64,000 nt of DNA from Agarilytica sp033852165. Its GTDB lineage: Bacteria; Pseudomonadota; Gammaproteobacteria; Pseudomonadales; Cellvibrionaceae. Positions 16,919 through 27,009 of the stretch are shown here, one piece after another (within the stretch, counting starts at the first letter, position 1; every line of letters starts with the position of its first letter). The stretch covers positions 1 to 64,000 of the forward strand of contig JAWSUZ010000082.1 of assembly GCA_033852165.1 (NCBI GenBank). Reading direction: 5' to 3'. The position numbers were made by a program, and so were the translations under genes. A model generated the notes under the pieces. That model saw only the letters and a list, made by a program, of their open reading frames with translations, made no database searches and was not told where the DNA came from.

Positions 16919-17790
16919 TGACACGTCGTAACTTAAAAGATATGAAACGGCCCGTAAAGACGGCGGCAGATAAAAAAGCATCAGCAAAGAAAACACAGCT
17001 AAAAAAAGGCGCAGTGCGCAGTGCGACAGAGTATGAGGGTGGCAAGCAGATTAAGTGGGGGAGGTTTGTACTAATAGCCGTCTTGTTCACGGCGAGTGTT
17101 GCGGGCTTAACTCAAGTTAAATGGCAGGAAATTTATCAAAAAACCTACGAGGCGACAAATAGGCCATTGGCGAGTATTAAAATTTCCGGTGAATTTCGGT
17201 TTGTATCACGGGTAGCGTTGGAAAAGCTGATTTCTTCCCAGCTGGATGGAAGTTTTGTCGATCTCAACCTTCAAGAGGTGAAATTGGCGATAGAAAATAA
17301 CCCTTGGATCGAAAGTGTATTGGTAGAGCGTATATGGCCCGATAGTCTAAAGTTGAAAATAGATGAGCACTATCCTATTGCGCGATGGAATGATGATGGC
17401 TTTATTAATAGAGCTGGACGTTTGATAAAAGTAGAGTCAAATGCGATTTTGGTCGATTTACCTCTGTTGTCGGGTAAAGACGAGAGCAGTAATGAACTGT
17501 CGAAAAACTATTTTTTCTTCAGCGAATCGCTAAAAAGTAGTGGTCTGAAAATTAGTGCGCTGAGAGTAGATAACAAAATGTCTTGGTCTCTTTATTTGGA
17601 ACAGGGCTTTGAACTGGTTTTCGGTCGAGAAGATATTCAGTCAAAACTCGAAAACTTTAAGTTTGTATTTGAAACACATTTGGGGAGAAAAATAAATCAG
17701 ATTGACCGCGTAGATTTACGTTATGAAAAAGGGCTGGCAGTGAAGTGGAAAGAAAGCTCAGAGTTCGTAGCCGTGAGCCCTGGTCAGTAG
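16918..17790 (+). CDS. ftsQ: cell division protein FtsQ
   Basis: Bitopic divisome protein that recruits FtsL and FtsB. The 290 residues show a long basic cytoplasmic tail (1-48, rich in Lys), a transmembrane segment near 49-66, a POTRA domain near 82-150 (IKISGEFRFVSRVALEKLIS, NNPWIESVLVERIWPDSLKL), and the FtsQ beta domain with INRAGRLI to the C-terminus. The stop lies 25 bp before ftsA. The basic tail is longer than in E. coli FtsQ. Confidence 0.95.
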   Translation: MTRRNLKDMKRPVKTAADKKASAKKTQLKKGAVRSATEYEGGKQIKWGRFVLIAVLFTASVAGLTQVKWQEIYQKTYEATNRPLASIKISGEFRFVSRVALEKLISSQLDGSFVDLNLQEVKLAIENNPWIESVLVERIWPDSLKLKIDEHYPIARWNDDGFINRAGRLIKVESNAILVDLPLLSGKDESSNELSKNYFFFSESLKSSGLKISALRVDNKMSWSLYLEQGFELVFGREDIQSKLENFKFVFETHLGRKINQIDRVDLRYEKGLAVKWKESSEFVAVSPGQ

Positions 17791-17815
17791 GGTTATATAT
17801 TTTTGGGGTGAAGCA

Positions 17816-19042
17816 ATGGTAAATTCGACTGGAAGTAGAATGATTGTAGGTTTAGATATCGGCACATCGAAAGTGGTGGCGATAGTGGGGGATATTTCGC
17901 CTGAGGGAGATCTTTCGATTGTAGGCCTTGGATCTCATAAGTCTGTGGGGCTAAAAAAAGGCGTTGTGGTTAATATTGAATCGACAGTTCAATCGATTCA
18001 GCGCGCTATTGAAGAAGCGGAATTGATGGCCGGTTGCCAAATTCACTCGGTATATGTCGGAATCGCTGGTAGTCACATTCGTAGCCTCAATTCTCACGGT
18101 ATTGTTGCGATTAAAGATCGTGAAGTTTATACACAAGATTTGGACCGCGTGATCGATGCGGCTCAAGCGGTAGCGATTCCTGCTGATCAGCGGATCCTGC
18201 ATATTTTGCCGCAAGAATATCTAATCGATGAGCAAGACGGTGTTAAAGAACCCTTAGGTATGTCGGGCGTTCGATTGGAAGCAAAGGTGCATTTAGTGAC
18301 CTGTGCTGTAAACGCAGCGCAAAATATCGAAAAATGCATACGTCGCTGTGGTCTGGAAGTGGAAGATATTATTTTAGAGCAGCTTTCTTCCAGTTATGCC
18401 GTTTTGACCGATGACGAAAAAGAATTGGGTGTGTGCTTAGTGGATATTGGTGGCGGCACGACCGATATTGCTATTTTTACGGAGGGCGCTATACGGCATA
18501 CAGGAGTGATTCCGATTGCTGGCGATCAAGTCACTAACGACATTGCCATGGCATTACGCACACCGACACAACACGCAGAAGAAATTAAAATTCGTTATGC
18601 GTGTGCACTGGCAAAATTGACCGGTATAGAAGAAACCATAAAGGTTCCGAGCGTGGGCGATCGCCCATCACGCGACCTTTCTCGTCAAGCGTTAGCTGAA
18701 GTTGTTGAGCCACGCTATGACGAACTCTTTACTTTGGTTCAAGCCGAACTTCGACGAAGTGGGTTTGAAGATTTAATAGCAGCGGGAATTGTATTAACAG
18801 GAGGCACGTCAAAAATGGAAGGCGCTGTGGACTTGGCAGAAGAAATTTTTCATATGCCGGTTCGATTAGGTGCGCCACAAAATATTCAAGGACTCAAAGA
18901 TATTGTGAATAACCCCATATATTCAACTGGCGTTGGCTTGTTGTTGTATGGAAAAGACAGCGGCACTACAAAAGCCTACTCAAATGAAGGTGATGATGGC
19001 GCGGTTTCAAAAATTAAATCATGGTTCAGAAGAAATTTCTGA
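17816..19042 (+). CDS. ftsA: cell division protein FtsA
   Basis: Actin-like ATPase that tethers FtsZ to the membrane and recruits late division proteins. The 408 residues show the phosphate-1 loop VGLDIGTSKVVAIVGD, the 1C domain, phosphate-2 VDIGGGTTDIAIF, the adenosine motif GIVLTGGTSKMEGAV, and a C-terminal amphipathic helix VSKIKSWFRRNF that binds membrane. It lies between ftsQ and ftsZ with a 36-bp gap to ftsZ. Confidence 0.97.
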   Translation: MVNSTGSRMIVGLDIGTSKVVAIVGDISPEGDLSIVGLGSHKSVGLKKGVVVNIESTVQSIQRAIEEAELMAGCQIHSVYVGIAGSHIRSLNSHGIVAIKDREVYTQDLDRVIDAAQAVAIPADQRILHILPQEYLIDEQDGVKEPLGMSGVRLEAKVHLVTCAVNAAQNIEKCIRRCGLEVEDIILEQLSSSYAVLTDDEKELGVCLVDIGGGTTDIAIFTEGAIRHTGVIPIAGDQVTNDIAMALRTPTQHAEEIKIRYACALAKLTGIEETIKVPSVGDRPSRDLSRQALAEVVEPRYDELFTLVQAELRRSGFEDLIAAGIVLTGGTSKMEGAVDLAEEIFHMPVRLGAPQNIQGLKDIVNNPIYSTGVGLLLYGKDSGTTKAYSNEGDDGAVSKIKSWFRRNF

Positions 19043-19078
19043 GTAAAAGTTTTCATCGGGGAAAAAGAGGAAGTCGTA

Positions 19079-20242
19079 ATGTTTGAATTAGTTGATAACA
19101 TTCCACAAAATGCAGTAATTAAAGTCATTGGTATTGGTGGCGGTGGAGGTAATGCCGTTAAGCACATGATTTCGAACTCAATTGAAGGGGTTGATTTTAT
19201 TTGTGCAAACACAGATGCTCAAGCGTTAAGGGATATTGATGTCCAAACCGTTCTTCAGCTTGGCAGTGGCATCACAAAAGGTCTAGGTGCTGGAGCTAAT
19301 CCTGAAATCGGTCGCCAAGCAGCAATGGAAGATAAAGATCGTATCGCGGAGATATTGACCGGTTCTGATATGGTATTTATCACCGCTGGTATGGGAGGCG
19401 GTACGGGAACAGGTGGCGCTCCTGTTATCGCTGAAGTGGCCAGAGAAATGGGTATTCTAACCGTCGCCGTAGTGACGAAGCCATTCCCTTTCGAGGGTCG
19501 AAAAAGAATGGCCTTGGCAGAAGAAGGAATTAAGCAATTACAGGATCGAGTGGATTCATTAATTACGATTCCTAACGAAAAGCTGCTTGCTGTGCTGGGT
19601 AAAACGACAAGTTTATTGGATGCCTTTAAGGCGGCTAACGATGTGTTGCTTGGTGCAGTTCAAGGTATTGCGGATCTTATTATTCGTCCAGGCATGATTA
19701 ATGTCGATTTCGCTGATGTACGGACAGTAATGTCTGAAATGGGAATGGCGATGATGGGCAGTGGACATGCAACTGGTGAAAACCGAGCGCGTGAAGCCGC
19801 TGAATCAGCACTGCGTAGCCCCTTATTAGAAGACGTTAACCTAGAAGGTGCTCGTGGAATCTTGGTGAATATAACCGCGGGAATGGATTTATCTTTGGGT
19901 GAATTTTCTGAAGTGGGTGACACCATTGAAGAATTTGCTTCTGCTGACGCTACAGTAGTTGTTGGAACCGTTATTGAACCTGAGATGGTCGATGAAATTC
20001 GTGTAACGGTTGTTGCAACGGGTCTAGGTGGCTCTGATGATATGCGTCAAAAACCAGAAACAAAAGTAGTGGTTGATAACACTCGAAGCATTGATGGTAA
20101 GCCCGATTATGCTGCGTTGGACCGTCCACCAGCGCTACGAGCTAAAAAGGCAGCGGCTTCTAACAGCGCTGCAGCTGAACCTGCGGATCGCGATATGGAA
20201 TACTTGGATATTCCTGCGTTTTTGCGTAAGCAAGCCGACTAA
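19079..20242 (+). CDS. ftsZ: cell division protein FtsZ
   Basis: Tubulin-like GTPase that forms the division ring. The 387 residues include GIGGGGGNAVKHM near the N-terminus, the tubulin signature G106-GGTGTG112, the T7-loop segment NVDFADVRTVMSEMG, a flexible Ala-rich linker, and the conserved C-terminal peptide LDIPAFLRKQAD that binds FtsA and ZipA. It is the last gene of the row, and a strong intrinsic terminator follows at 20357. Confidence 0.98.
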   Translation: MFELVDNIPQNAVIKVIGIGGGGGNAVKHMISNSIEGVDFICANTDAQALRDIDVQTVLQLGSGITKGLGAGANPEIGRQAAMEDKDRIAEILTGSDMVFITAGMGGGTGTGGAPVIAEVAREMGILTVAVVTKPFPFEGRKRMALAEEGIKQLQDRVDSLITIPNEKLLAVLGKTTSLLDAFKAANDVLLGAVQGIADLIIRPGMINVDFADVRTVMSEMGMAMMGSGHATGENRAREAAESALRSPLLEDVNLEGARGILVNITAGMDLSLGEFSEVGDTIEEFASADATVVVGTVIEPEMVDEIRVTVVATGLGGSDDMRQKPETKVVVDNTRSIDGKPDYAALDRPPALRAKKAAASNSAAAEPADRDMEYLDIPAFLRKQAD

Positions 20243-20356
20243 ACCTTTCCATTCTCTATCGGCCGTTTCTGGTTTTTAGGCCGGTAATCTTGACTGACAT
20301 TTATCGTGAGTGTTAGGTCGAGAATATTGAGAAGAAAGGATTATAGGTTATTAGCA

Positions 20357-20385
20357 AATCCCCGAGGCCCCGCTCGGGGATTTTT
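20357..20385 (+). terminator. intrinsic terminator after ftsZ
   Basis: A 10-bp stem AATCCCCGAG / CTCGGGGATT with loop GCCCCG, running into TTTTT at 20381-20385. It closes the dcw row. Confidence 0.9.
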
Positions 20386-20388
20386 AGT

Positions 20389-20404
20389 CGACCAAATTTG
20401 GTCG
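20389..20404. promoter_or_regulatory. perfect 16-bp palindrome, possible operator
   Basis: CGACCAAATTTGGTCG is identical to its reverse complement and lies 4 bp after the ftsZ terminator T-run. It could be a homodimer binding site or part of a second hairpin. No regulator is identifiable. Confidence 0.35.
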
Positions 20405-20706
20405 TCAGTGATGGGGGCATAGCTTTTCTGTTCGACTGATTAAGAACAGAAATTTGTAATTAATGCTGAGTCCGACCTTAGTACTGCAGAAGACGCAGCT
20501 GAAAGAGCTAATATAAGTACAGGTAACGGCGAGCAGAGCGTAAGTAAAATGAGTATTCCGTACAGTTTTCGACTTGCAAAACGTGACACACTGCTGTTCA
20601 ATGCGTGACCAGCGTTGTCCTGCTAGCTGCATCTGTTAATATGCGCGCCCCAAACACTGCGTATACACGTGACGTGGGCATACAATCAACATAGAGATTC
20701 ACCGGT

Positions 20707-21618
20707 ATGATCAAGCAACGCACCTTGAAAAATGAAATTCGCGCCACTGGCGTCGGTTTACATACCGGTCAAAAAATCTATTTAACCTTGCGTCCAGCTC
20801 CAATCGATCATGGAATTTTATTTCGCCGGGTTGATCTAAACCCTGTTGTGGAAATATACGCGAAAGCCGAAAATGTGGGCGACACGACCCTATCAACGAC
20901 TCTTATGAAAGATGGAGTTCGTATATCAACTGTCGAACATTTACTGTCTGCCATGGCAGGAATGGGCATCGATAATGCTATCGTCGATGTTAGTGCAGAC
21001 GAAGTCCCCATTATGGATGGCAGTGCAGGTCCATTCGTTTTCCTGATTCAATCAGCTGGAATTCAAGAGCAAAGAGCTGCTAAAACGTTTATCCGTATCA
21101 AGAAAAAAATAACCATAAAAGAAGGCGATAAAGAAGCGACTTTTCTTCCCTATAATGGGTTTAAAGTCAGTTTTAGTATCGACTTTGATCATCCCGTGTT
21201 TAAAGACCGAAAATTAGACGCAACGGTCGATTTTTCGAGTACTTCTTTCGTCAAGGAAGTCTCGCGAGCACGTACCTTTGGTTTTATGCACGAAGTTGAG
21301 TATCTTCGATCCAAAGGGCTCGTCAAAGGTGGAAGTGTTGATAATGCCATTATCGTGGATAAGTATCGCATCCTTAACGAAGATGGTCTTCGGTATGAAG
21401 ATGAGTTTGTTAAGCATAAAATTTTAGACGCGATAGGTGACCTCTATCTTTTAGGTAATAGCCTAATTGGAGAATATCGCGCTCACAAATCTGGGCATGC
21501 CCTTAATAATCGGTCGTTGCGTGAACTTATTAAGAATACCGATGCGTGGGAATTCGTAACTTTCGAAGAAGAAAAATCGCCCATTTCTTACATTCAGGCG
21601 TTGGCCGCAACGGCATAA
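20707..21618 (+). CDS. lpxC: UDP-3-O-acyl-N-acetylglucosamine deacetylase
   Basis: Zinc enzyme for the committed step of lipid A synthesis. The 303 residues are full length. Zinc ligands seen: H78 in STVEHLLSAMAG, and H237 and D241 in VKHKILDAIGDLYLLG; the catalytic His lies in RAHKSGHALN near residue 264. The N-terminus IKQRTLKNEIRATGVGLHTG is typical. It follows ftsZ as in most gammaproteobacteria, behind a terminator, so it should have its own promoter. Confidence 0.97.
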   Translation: MIKQRTLKNEIRATGVGLHTGQKIYLTLRPAPIDHGILFRRVDLNPVVEIYAKAENVGDTTLSTTLMKDGVRISTVEHLLSAMAGMGIDNAIVDVSADEVPIMDGSAGPFVFLIQSAGIQEQRAAKTFIRIKKKITIKEGDKEATFLPYNGFKVSFSIDFDHPVFKDRKLDATVDFSSTSFVKEVSRARTFGFMHEVEYLRSKGLVKGGSVDNAIIVDKYRILNEDGLRYEDEFVKHKILDAIGDLYLLGNSLIGEYRAHKSGHALNNRSLRELIKNTDAWEFVTFEEEKSPISYIQALAATA

Positions 21619-21879
21619 CGTTTGATTCTCCGCTTTGGGCGCTCTGCTCTGTAAAGCTTCCCGACATTGTTGTTGGTGTTTTCCAATTTTTTGTGCCATG
21701 ATCTTGCGCTTAGACCACTTGGGTGACACAGGGGGCGATTAGCCTGTCATCTGCATAAAAAAACTTCCAATAGAATAATTGTGTCTTTGGCTCAAAACGG
21801 GATCTTTTGTGCTTATTTCAAGTTGTTACTATACTTAGTAAAACCTTGTTTAAAAGATTGTCGTTATCGATTTGGCTAC

Positions 21880-22812
21880 ATGAAAGTTATTGTTATCAGC
21901 AAGCGTCACGGTAGCACCCGAAGTTTTACTTTGGGCGGTTTCTCGCGCGCACTTCTTTCGGTCTGCTTACTTGGCGTTCCCGTCGCTGCCTATTACGTAC
22001 ATCAACAGCTTCTTAAAAACGACCATGCAATCAATATTGAAGTTGTAGAAGCCTGGATTTCTGCTCTCAATGAACAAGAACAAGAAGTCGAAGATGCGAA
22101 ACAAGAAGCTGAACGCTCAGTTGCGGCGCTAACTTTACGCGTTGCAGAGCTTCAAGCTCGTTTGGTCCGTTTGGATGCCTTAGGCGAACGCCTGACAACA
22201 ATGGCCAAGCTGGATAATGGCGAGTTCGACTTTAGCCGCGTGCCTGCACTTGGTGGGCCAGAACATAGTCTGGATGAGCAGCGTCCAGTATCTTCCAGTG
22301 AAAAAGAATTTAAGACTGTACTTGATCAGCTTGGAGCAAAGATCGAGGACCGACAGCAGCAGTTGGATACCTTAGAAGCTTTGTTGGCTAAGCGTAAATT
22401 ACAGAGCGACGTATTTCTTGCCGGCCGACCTATTAAGTCGGGTTGGATGTCATCTAAATTTGGACGAAGAAGTGACCCCTTTACCGGGCGAATTGCTTGG
22501 CATCAAGGTGTCGATTTTGCGGGTAAAGACGGCTCTGATATCGTATCAGTTGCCGCTGGCGTCGTTACTTGGTCGTCAGAGCGTTACGGCTATGGCCAGT
22601 TGGTTGAAATCAACCACGGTAATGGCTTTAGTACACGATATGCTCACTGTAAAAAGAACCTAGTTAATGTTGGTGATGTGGTCAAAAAAGGCCAGGTTGT
22701 TGCGTTAATGGGCTCAAGTGGTCGATCCACTGGCCCTCATGTTCACTTTGAAGTCTTTAAGCACGGGCGTGCTGTAGATCCTTCTACCTATATTCATCGG
22801 GCAAGCCGCTGA
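21880..22812 (+). CDS. M23 family metallopeptidase, membrane-anchored
   Basis: Predicted inner-membrane LytM-type peptidoglycan endopeptidase or amidase activator. From the preferred ATG at 21880 the protein has 310 residues: a basic start, a transmembrane segment near 20-40, coiled coils near 60-100 and 145-175, and a C-terminal M23 domain. Seen zinc and catalytic motifs: HQGVDFAG (HxxxD) and HVHFE (HxH), with SSGRSTGPHVHFEV. A longer frame starting at 21781 adds 33 residues but gives an atypical N-terminus. The lpxC-M23-secA order is common in Pseudomonas relatives. The zinc site looks intact, so it is probably active rather than a degenerate EnvC/NlpD type. Confidence 0.9.
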   Translation: MKVIVISKRHGSTRSFTLGGFSRALLSVCLLGVPVAAYYVHQQLLKNDHAINIEVVEAWISALNEQEQEVEDAKQEAERSVAALTLRVAELQARLVRLDALGERLTTMAKLDNGEFDFSRVPALGGPEHSLDEQRPVSSSEKEFKTVLDQLGAKIEDRQQQLDTLEALLAKRKLQSDVFLAGRPIKSGWMSSKFGRRSDPFTGRIAWHQGVDFAGKDGSDIVSVAAGVVTWSSERYGYGQLVEINHGNGFSTRYAHCKKNLVNVGDVVKKGQVVALMGSSGRSTGPHVHFEVFKHGRAVDPSTYIHRASR

Positions 22813-22894
22813 ATCCTCCTATATAATTCTGTCCCCCCAACACCCCCATTTTAAACCTTACGTGTGGTGAATTTTTCACCTATATGGACCATTT

Positions 22895-25639
22895 ATGTTA
22901 GGAAAAATAATCAAAGTGCTTTTTGGCTCAAAAAATGACCGAGAGCTTAAGAGAATGCGGATTGTCGCAGCCAAAATTAACGAACTCGAGCCTTCATTTG
23001 AAGCGCTTGATGATGACGGGTTGAAGCAAAAAACCGTTGAGTTTCGCGAGCGGTACGAAAAGGGTGAAACGTTAGATCAACTATTGCCTGAAGCGTTTGC
23101 AGCTGTCCGAGAAGCCAGTAAGCGGGCAATGGGGATGCGCCATTTTGACGTGCAAATGCTGGGGGGGATGACCCTGCATGAAGGCCGAATTTCAGAGATG
23201 CGTACGGGTGAAGGTAAGACGCTTATGTCGACCCTTGCGGCGTACCTTAATGCTATCCCTGATGGCGGGGTCCATATAGTAACCGTGAACGATTACCTCG
23301 CATCACGTGATGCGAATTGGATGAAGCCGATTTACGAAGCGTTAGGAATGTCTGTAGGCGTTATTGCTTCAATGCAGGACGGTGCTGGCAAGGCTCAGGC
23401 CTATGGGGCGGATATTACCTACGGTACGAATAACGAATTTGGGTTTGATTTCTTACGCGATAACATGGCTTTGCGTAAAGAAGACCGCATGCAGCGCTCT
23501 TTAAGTTTTGCCGTTATTGATGAAGTGGATTCTATTTTGATCGATGAGGCCAGAACGCCGCTGATTATTTCTGGCGCGACTGAAGACAGCTCTGAGCTTT
23601 ATCGAACGATGAATAAGATAATTCCATTGTTGGTCGAGCAGCCGCCATTACCTGAGGGTGAAGAAGAGGTTGAAGTCACGGGTCACTACACTCTGGACGA
23701 GAAGGTTCGGTCTATCGAGTTAACAGAACCTGGACATGAGCTGGTAGAAGATTGGTTGCTTAAAAATGGCTTGTTAAAAGAAAACGAAAGCTTATATTCG
23801 GCAGGTAATTTAAGTCTCCTCCATCATGTTCATTCAGCCTTGAAAGCTCACAAACTTTTCAATAGAGACGTTGAATACATACTACAAGATGATCAGGTTG
23901 TTTTGATCGACGAGCATACAGGTCGAACAATGTCGGGCCGTCGTCTGTCCGAAGGTTTGCATCAAGCTTTGGAAGCAAAAGAAGGCGTTTCGATTCAATC
24001 AGAAAGCCAAACTTTAGCGTCGACAACCTTTCAAAACTTTTTCCGTATGTACGAAAAGTTATCGGGCATGACGGGTACTGCTGATACGGAAGCCTTTGAA
24101 TTCAAGCAAATTTACAACTTAGACGTTGTGGTTATTCCTCCGAACAAAGATCTTATTAGGAAAGATCTGAATGACCTCATTTACTTAAATGTAGAAGATA
24201 AATACGACGCAATTGTTGATGATATTAATGAGTTTCGCAAAAAGAACGCACCGGTACTCGTTGGTACAGCATCAGTAGAAACTTCGGAAGATATGTCGGC
24301 ACGATTGAAGAAAGCCAACATTAAACATGAAGTTTTGAATGCGAAACAGCATGAGCGCGAAGCCGATATTATTGCTGAAGCCGGGCGTCCTGGGGCCGTT
24401 ACGATTGCCACCAATATGGCCGGGCGTGGAACGGATATTGTGCTGGGAGGTAATTGGGAAGCGGAAGTCGCAGCTTTAACAGACCCTAGTCAAGAACAGA
24501 TTGATGCCATTAAGACGGATTGGTCAAAACGGAATGCTACTGTCCTTGAAGCTGGGGGTTTGCACATTATTGGAACCGAGCGTCACGAATCTCGTCGTAT
24601 TGATAATCAGCTCCGCGGTCGCGCGGGCCGACAAGGTGATCCAGGTTTATCCCGCTTTTATCTATCCCTAGAAGATAACTTAATGCGTATATTTGCCTCT
24701 GAGCGAGTCAGAAGCTTTATGCAAGCTATGGGGATGGAAAAAGGCGAAGCGATTGAGCACCGTATGGTGACCAATGCAATTGAAAAAGCCCAGCGTAAAG
24801 TGGAAGCGCGAAACTTTGATTACCGTAAACAATTACTTGAATACGATGATGTTGCCAACAACCAGAGAACGGTTATTTATTCTCAGCGTCGTGAATTGCT
24901 TGAGCTAGATGATATTGAAAACGCAATCGGCGGTATCCGTGAAGAAGTGATAGATTCCGTTATTTCGAGTTATATCCCATCGCAAAGTATTGAAGAACAG
25001 TGGAATATCGCGGGTCTAGAAAAGTTTCTAGAAACGGAATACGGGTTGAAACTAGAGGTGCAGAAATGGTTGGATGCGGACGATAACCTACATGAGGAGC
25101 CTTTACGCACAAAAATCGCAGCTGAGTTTGAAGCGCATTATATTTCGAAAGCAGAGCGTATCGGTCCGGTAATTCGTTCCCTAGAAAAACAAGTAATGCT
25201 TCAAGTGCTCGATACCTTATGGAAAGAGCATCTTCAAAATATGGATTATTTGCGTCAAGGCATTGGCTTGAGAGCTTACGCCCAACGTAACCCTAAGCAA
25301 GAATACAAACGTGAATCTTTTGAATTGTTTCAAAAATTATTGGAAAACCTCAAAGATGAAGTTACGCGTATTTTGTTTAGAGTCGAACCCATGACAGAAG
25401 AAGAGATGGCTGAGATCGATCGTCGTCGACGAGAAGCAGCAGAAAAGCAAAAGCTTGATCTGCAGCACGAAGAAGTCTCAGCGCTTTCTAATGATCAAGC
25501 TGGTTTGGCTCAAGAAAGAGATGATTCTGTAAATACCGAAAAACCCTATGTTCGATCAGGGAAAAAGGTTGGCCGAAATGATCCCTGTCCGTGTGGTTCA
25601 GAGAAAAAGTTTAAAGCTTGTCACGGTAAGTTAAATTAG
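22895..25639 (+). CDS. secA: protein translocase ATPase SecA
   Basis: Motor of the Sec pathway, driving preproteins through SecYEG. The 914 residues include Walker A MRTGEGKTLMSTL (GEGKT at 105-109), the DEVDSILIDEARTPLIISG Walker B region, NMAGRGTDIVLGG, RGRAGRQGDPG, and a C-terminal zinc motif with C898, C900, C909 and H910 that contacts SecB and lipids. No secM-like gene precedes it, as expected outside enterobacteria. The preceding 82-bp gap shows no arrest peptide. Confidence 0.98.
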   Translation: MLGKIIKVLFGSKNDRELKRMRIVAAKINELEPSFEALDDDGLKQKTVEFRERYEKGETLDQLLPEAFAAVREASKRAMGMRHFDVQMLGGMTLHEGRISEMRTGEGKTLMSTLAAYLNAIPDGGVHIVTVNDYLASRDANWMKPIYEALGMSVGVIASMQDGAGKAQAYGADITYGTNNEFGFDFLRDNMALRKEDRMQRSLSFAVIDEVDSILIDEARTPLIISGATEDSSELYRTMNKIIPLLVEQPPLPEGEEEVEVTGHYTLDEKVRSIELTEPGHELVEDWLLKNGLLKENESLYSAGNLSLLHHVHSALKAHKLFNRDVEYILQDDQVVLIDEHTGRTMSGRRLSEGLHQALEAKEGVSIQSESQTLASTTFQNFFRMYEKLSGMTGTADTEAFEFKQIYNLDVVVIPPNKDLIRKDLNDLIYLNVEDKYDAIVDDINEFRKKNAPVLVGTASVETSEDMSARLKKANIKHEVLNAKQHEREADIIAEAGRPGAVTIATNMAGRGTDIVLGGNWEAEVAALTDPSQEQIDAIKTDWSKRNATVLEAGGLHIIGTERHESRRIDNQLRGRAGRQGDPGLSRFYLSLEDNLMRIFASERVRSFMQAMGMEKGEAIEHRMVTNAIEKAQRKVEARNFDYRKQLLEYDDVANNQRTVIYSQRRELLELDDIENAIGGIREEVIDSVISSYIPSQSIEEQWNIAGLEKFLETEYGLKLEVQKWLDADDNLHEEPLRTKIAAEFEAHYISKAERIGPVIRSLEKQVMLQVLDTLWKEHLQNMDYLRQGIGLRAYAQRNPKQEYKRESFELFQKLLENLKDEVTRILFRVEPMTEEEMAEIDRRRREAAEKQKLDLQHEEVSALSNDQAGLAQERDDSVNTEKPYVRSGKKVGRNDPCPCGSEKKFKACHGKLN

Positions 25640-25760
25640 GCTTTGGTTAATTGATCTGAAGTTTGGTTTTGGCTTGAACGTTGATGCTAGATAAAGCGCT
25701 TTAAAAAACTATTTTAAGATGCTGTCCAGAAGTCAGAACTAGAAATGAAGGTTAGGAAAT

Positions 25761-26981
25761 ATGTCGGTTTGCAGTAGCGTGTGGCAAGATTTACCAGCGA
25801 TTAAAGGCCTGAGCTTGGGCGTGGCTGCAGCCGGGATTAAATATCCAGACAGAAACGACTTGGGCGTTATGTGTTTTGCGGAAGGCTCTACCGTTGCTGG
25901 CGTTTTTACGCAAAACGCCTTTGCTGCTGCGCCTGTCGCTATATGTAAAAAACACCTGCAAGAAAGTACGATTCGAGGACTTTTAGTCAATTCAGGCAAT
26001 GCCAACGCCTGTACCGGGGAAAGTGGGGCTGTAGCTGCTTTGCGTTCGTGCCAAGCATTTGCCCTGATTGCAAATGTTGAAGCCAACCAAGTTCTCCCGT
26101 TTTCGACCGGCGTGATAGGTGAGCCTTTACCCATAGATAAAATAGAATCCGCTTTGCCCGCCGCCCTTAAAGATGCAGAGGAAAATGGCTGGCGATTATT
26201 CGCAGAAGCGATTATGACCACGGATACTCGACCGAAAGGCGCGTCAGCGACAATCGAGTATCAGGGTCAATCAGTTTCAATCAGTGGTGTTGCAAAAGGT
26301 TCGGGGATGATTAACCCCAATATGGCTACGATGCTTGCCTACATCGCTACCGATGCCGCAGTGGATCAAAGCCTTCTCGAGACCCTTTCTAAGTGTGCAG
26401 CCAACAAATCCTTCAATCGGATAACGATTGATGGCGATACCTCGACGAACGACTCCTGTATTTTAATCGCCACGGGCAAAGCTGGCACACCTAAAATTAC
26501 AGACGAAGCCGATCCCTTTTTAGAACTTCTGTCTGGCGCTATTGTTGAGGTCTATCAATCTCTAGCTCAGCAAATCGTTGAAGATGGCGAGGGTGCTACA
26601 AAATTTGTAGAGGTTGATGTTAAAGGCGGTAAAACCCAGCAAGAATGCCTGAATGTTGCCTATGCAATTGCCCATTCACCTCTGATTAAAACCGCATTAT
26701 TTGCATCTGACCCCAATTGGGGGCGAATCGTTTGCGCAATTGGTTATGCGGATGTAAAAGACCTAACGACGGATACGATTCGAGTTTGGCTCGATGACGT
26801 TCTCATCGTTGAAAATGGTGGAAAAGCCGATAGTTATCGAGAAGAAGACGGTCAAAAGGTTTTTGATCAGAAGCGTTTTTCGATAAAGGTCGACTTGGGG
26901 AGAGGTTCTGCACAGGAACTGCTATGGACGACCGATCTTTCCCATGAATACATTCGTATCAACGCTGAATACCGCAGTTAA
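25761..26981 (+). CDS. argJ: glutamate N-acetyltransferase / amino-acid acetyltransferase
   Basis: ArgJ transfers acetyl from N-acetylornithine to glutamate, recycling the acetyl group in arginine synthesis; bifunctional members also use acetyl-CoA. The 406-residue precursor cleaves itself before the nucleophile T190 in MINPNMATMLAY. Also seen: GVFTQNAFAAAPV, NSGNANACTG, STGVIGEPLP and FASDPNWGRIV. It lies just after secA on the same strand with a 121-bp gap, and ATG at 25761 has a GGTTAGG-type site. Mono- or bifunctionality cannot be read from sequence alone. Confidence 0.96.
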   Translation: MSVCSSVWQDLPAIKGLSLGVAAAGIKYPDRNDLGVMCFAEGSTVAGVFTQNAFAAAPVAICKKHLQESTIRGLLVNSGNANACTGESGAVAALRSCQAFALIANVEANQVLPFSTGVIGEPLPIDKIESALPAALKDAEENGWRLFAEAIMTTDTRPKGASATIEYQGQSVSISGVAKGSGMINPNMATMLAYIATDAAVDQSLLETLSKCAANKSFNRITIDGDTSTNDSCILIATGKAGTPKITDEADPFLELLSGAIVEVYQSLAQQIVEDGEGATKFVEVDVKGGKTQQECLNVAYAIAHSPLIKTALFASDPNWGRIVCAIGYADVKDLTTDTIRVWLDDVLIVENGGKADSYREEDGQKVFDQKRFSIKVDLGRGSAQELLWTTDLSHEYIRINAEYRS

Positions 26982-27009
26982 AACTCGCAGCAAAATATAG
27001 AGATTGTAT

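Larger units (their letters stand above)
20243..20706. other. intergenic region ftsZ-lpxC
   Basis: A 464-bp gap. It holds the ftsZ terminator (20357-20385), a 16-bp perfect palindrome (20389-20404), and a hairpin with 9-bp perfect arms (20425-20433 and 20444-20452, loop 10). A weak lpxC promoter candidate has TACAAT at 20681 but a poor -35. I see no convincing gene or known RNA in it. Confidence 0.6.

Noticed and set aside
20405..20632. 75-residue minus-strand frame in the ftsZ-lpxC gap
   Set aside because: No family resemblance or clear ribosome site, and it spans a hairpin. I looked for dciA (DUF721), often near lpxC, and did not find it.
22813..22894. secM-like arrest peptide ahead of secA
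   Set aside because: The 82-bp gap has no suitable frame.
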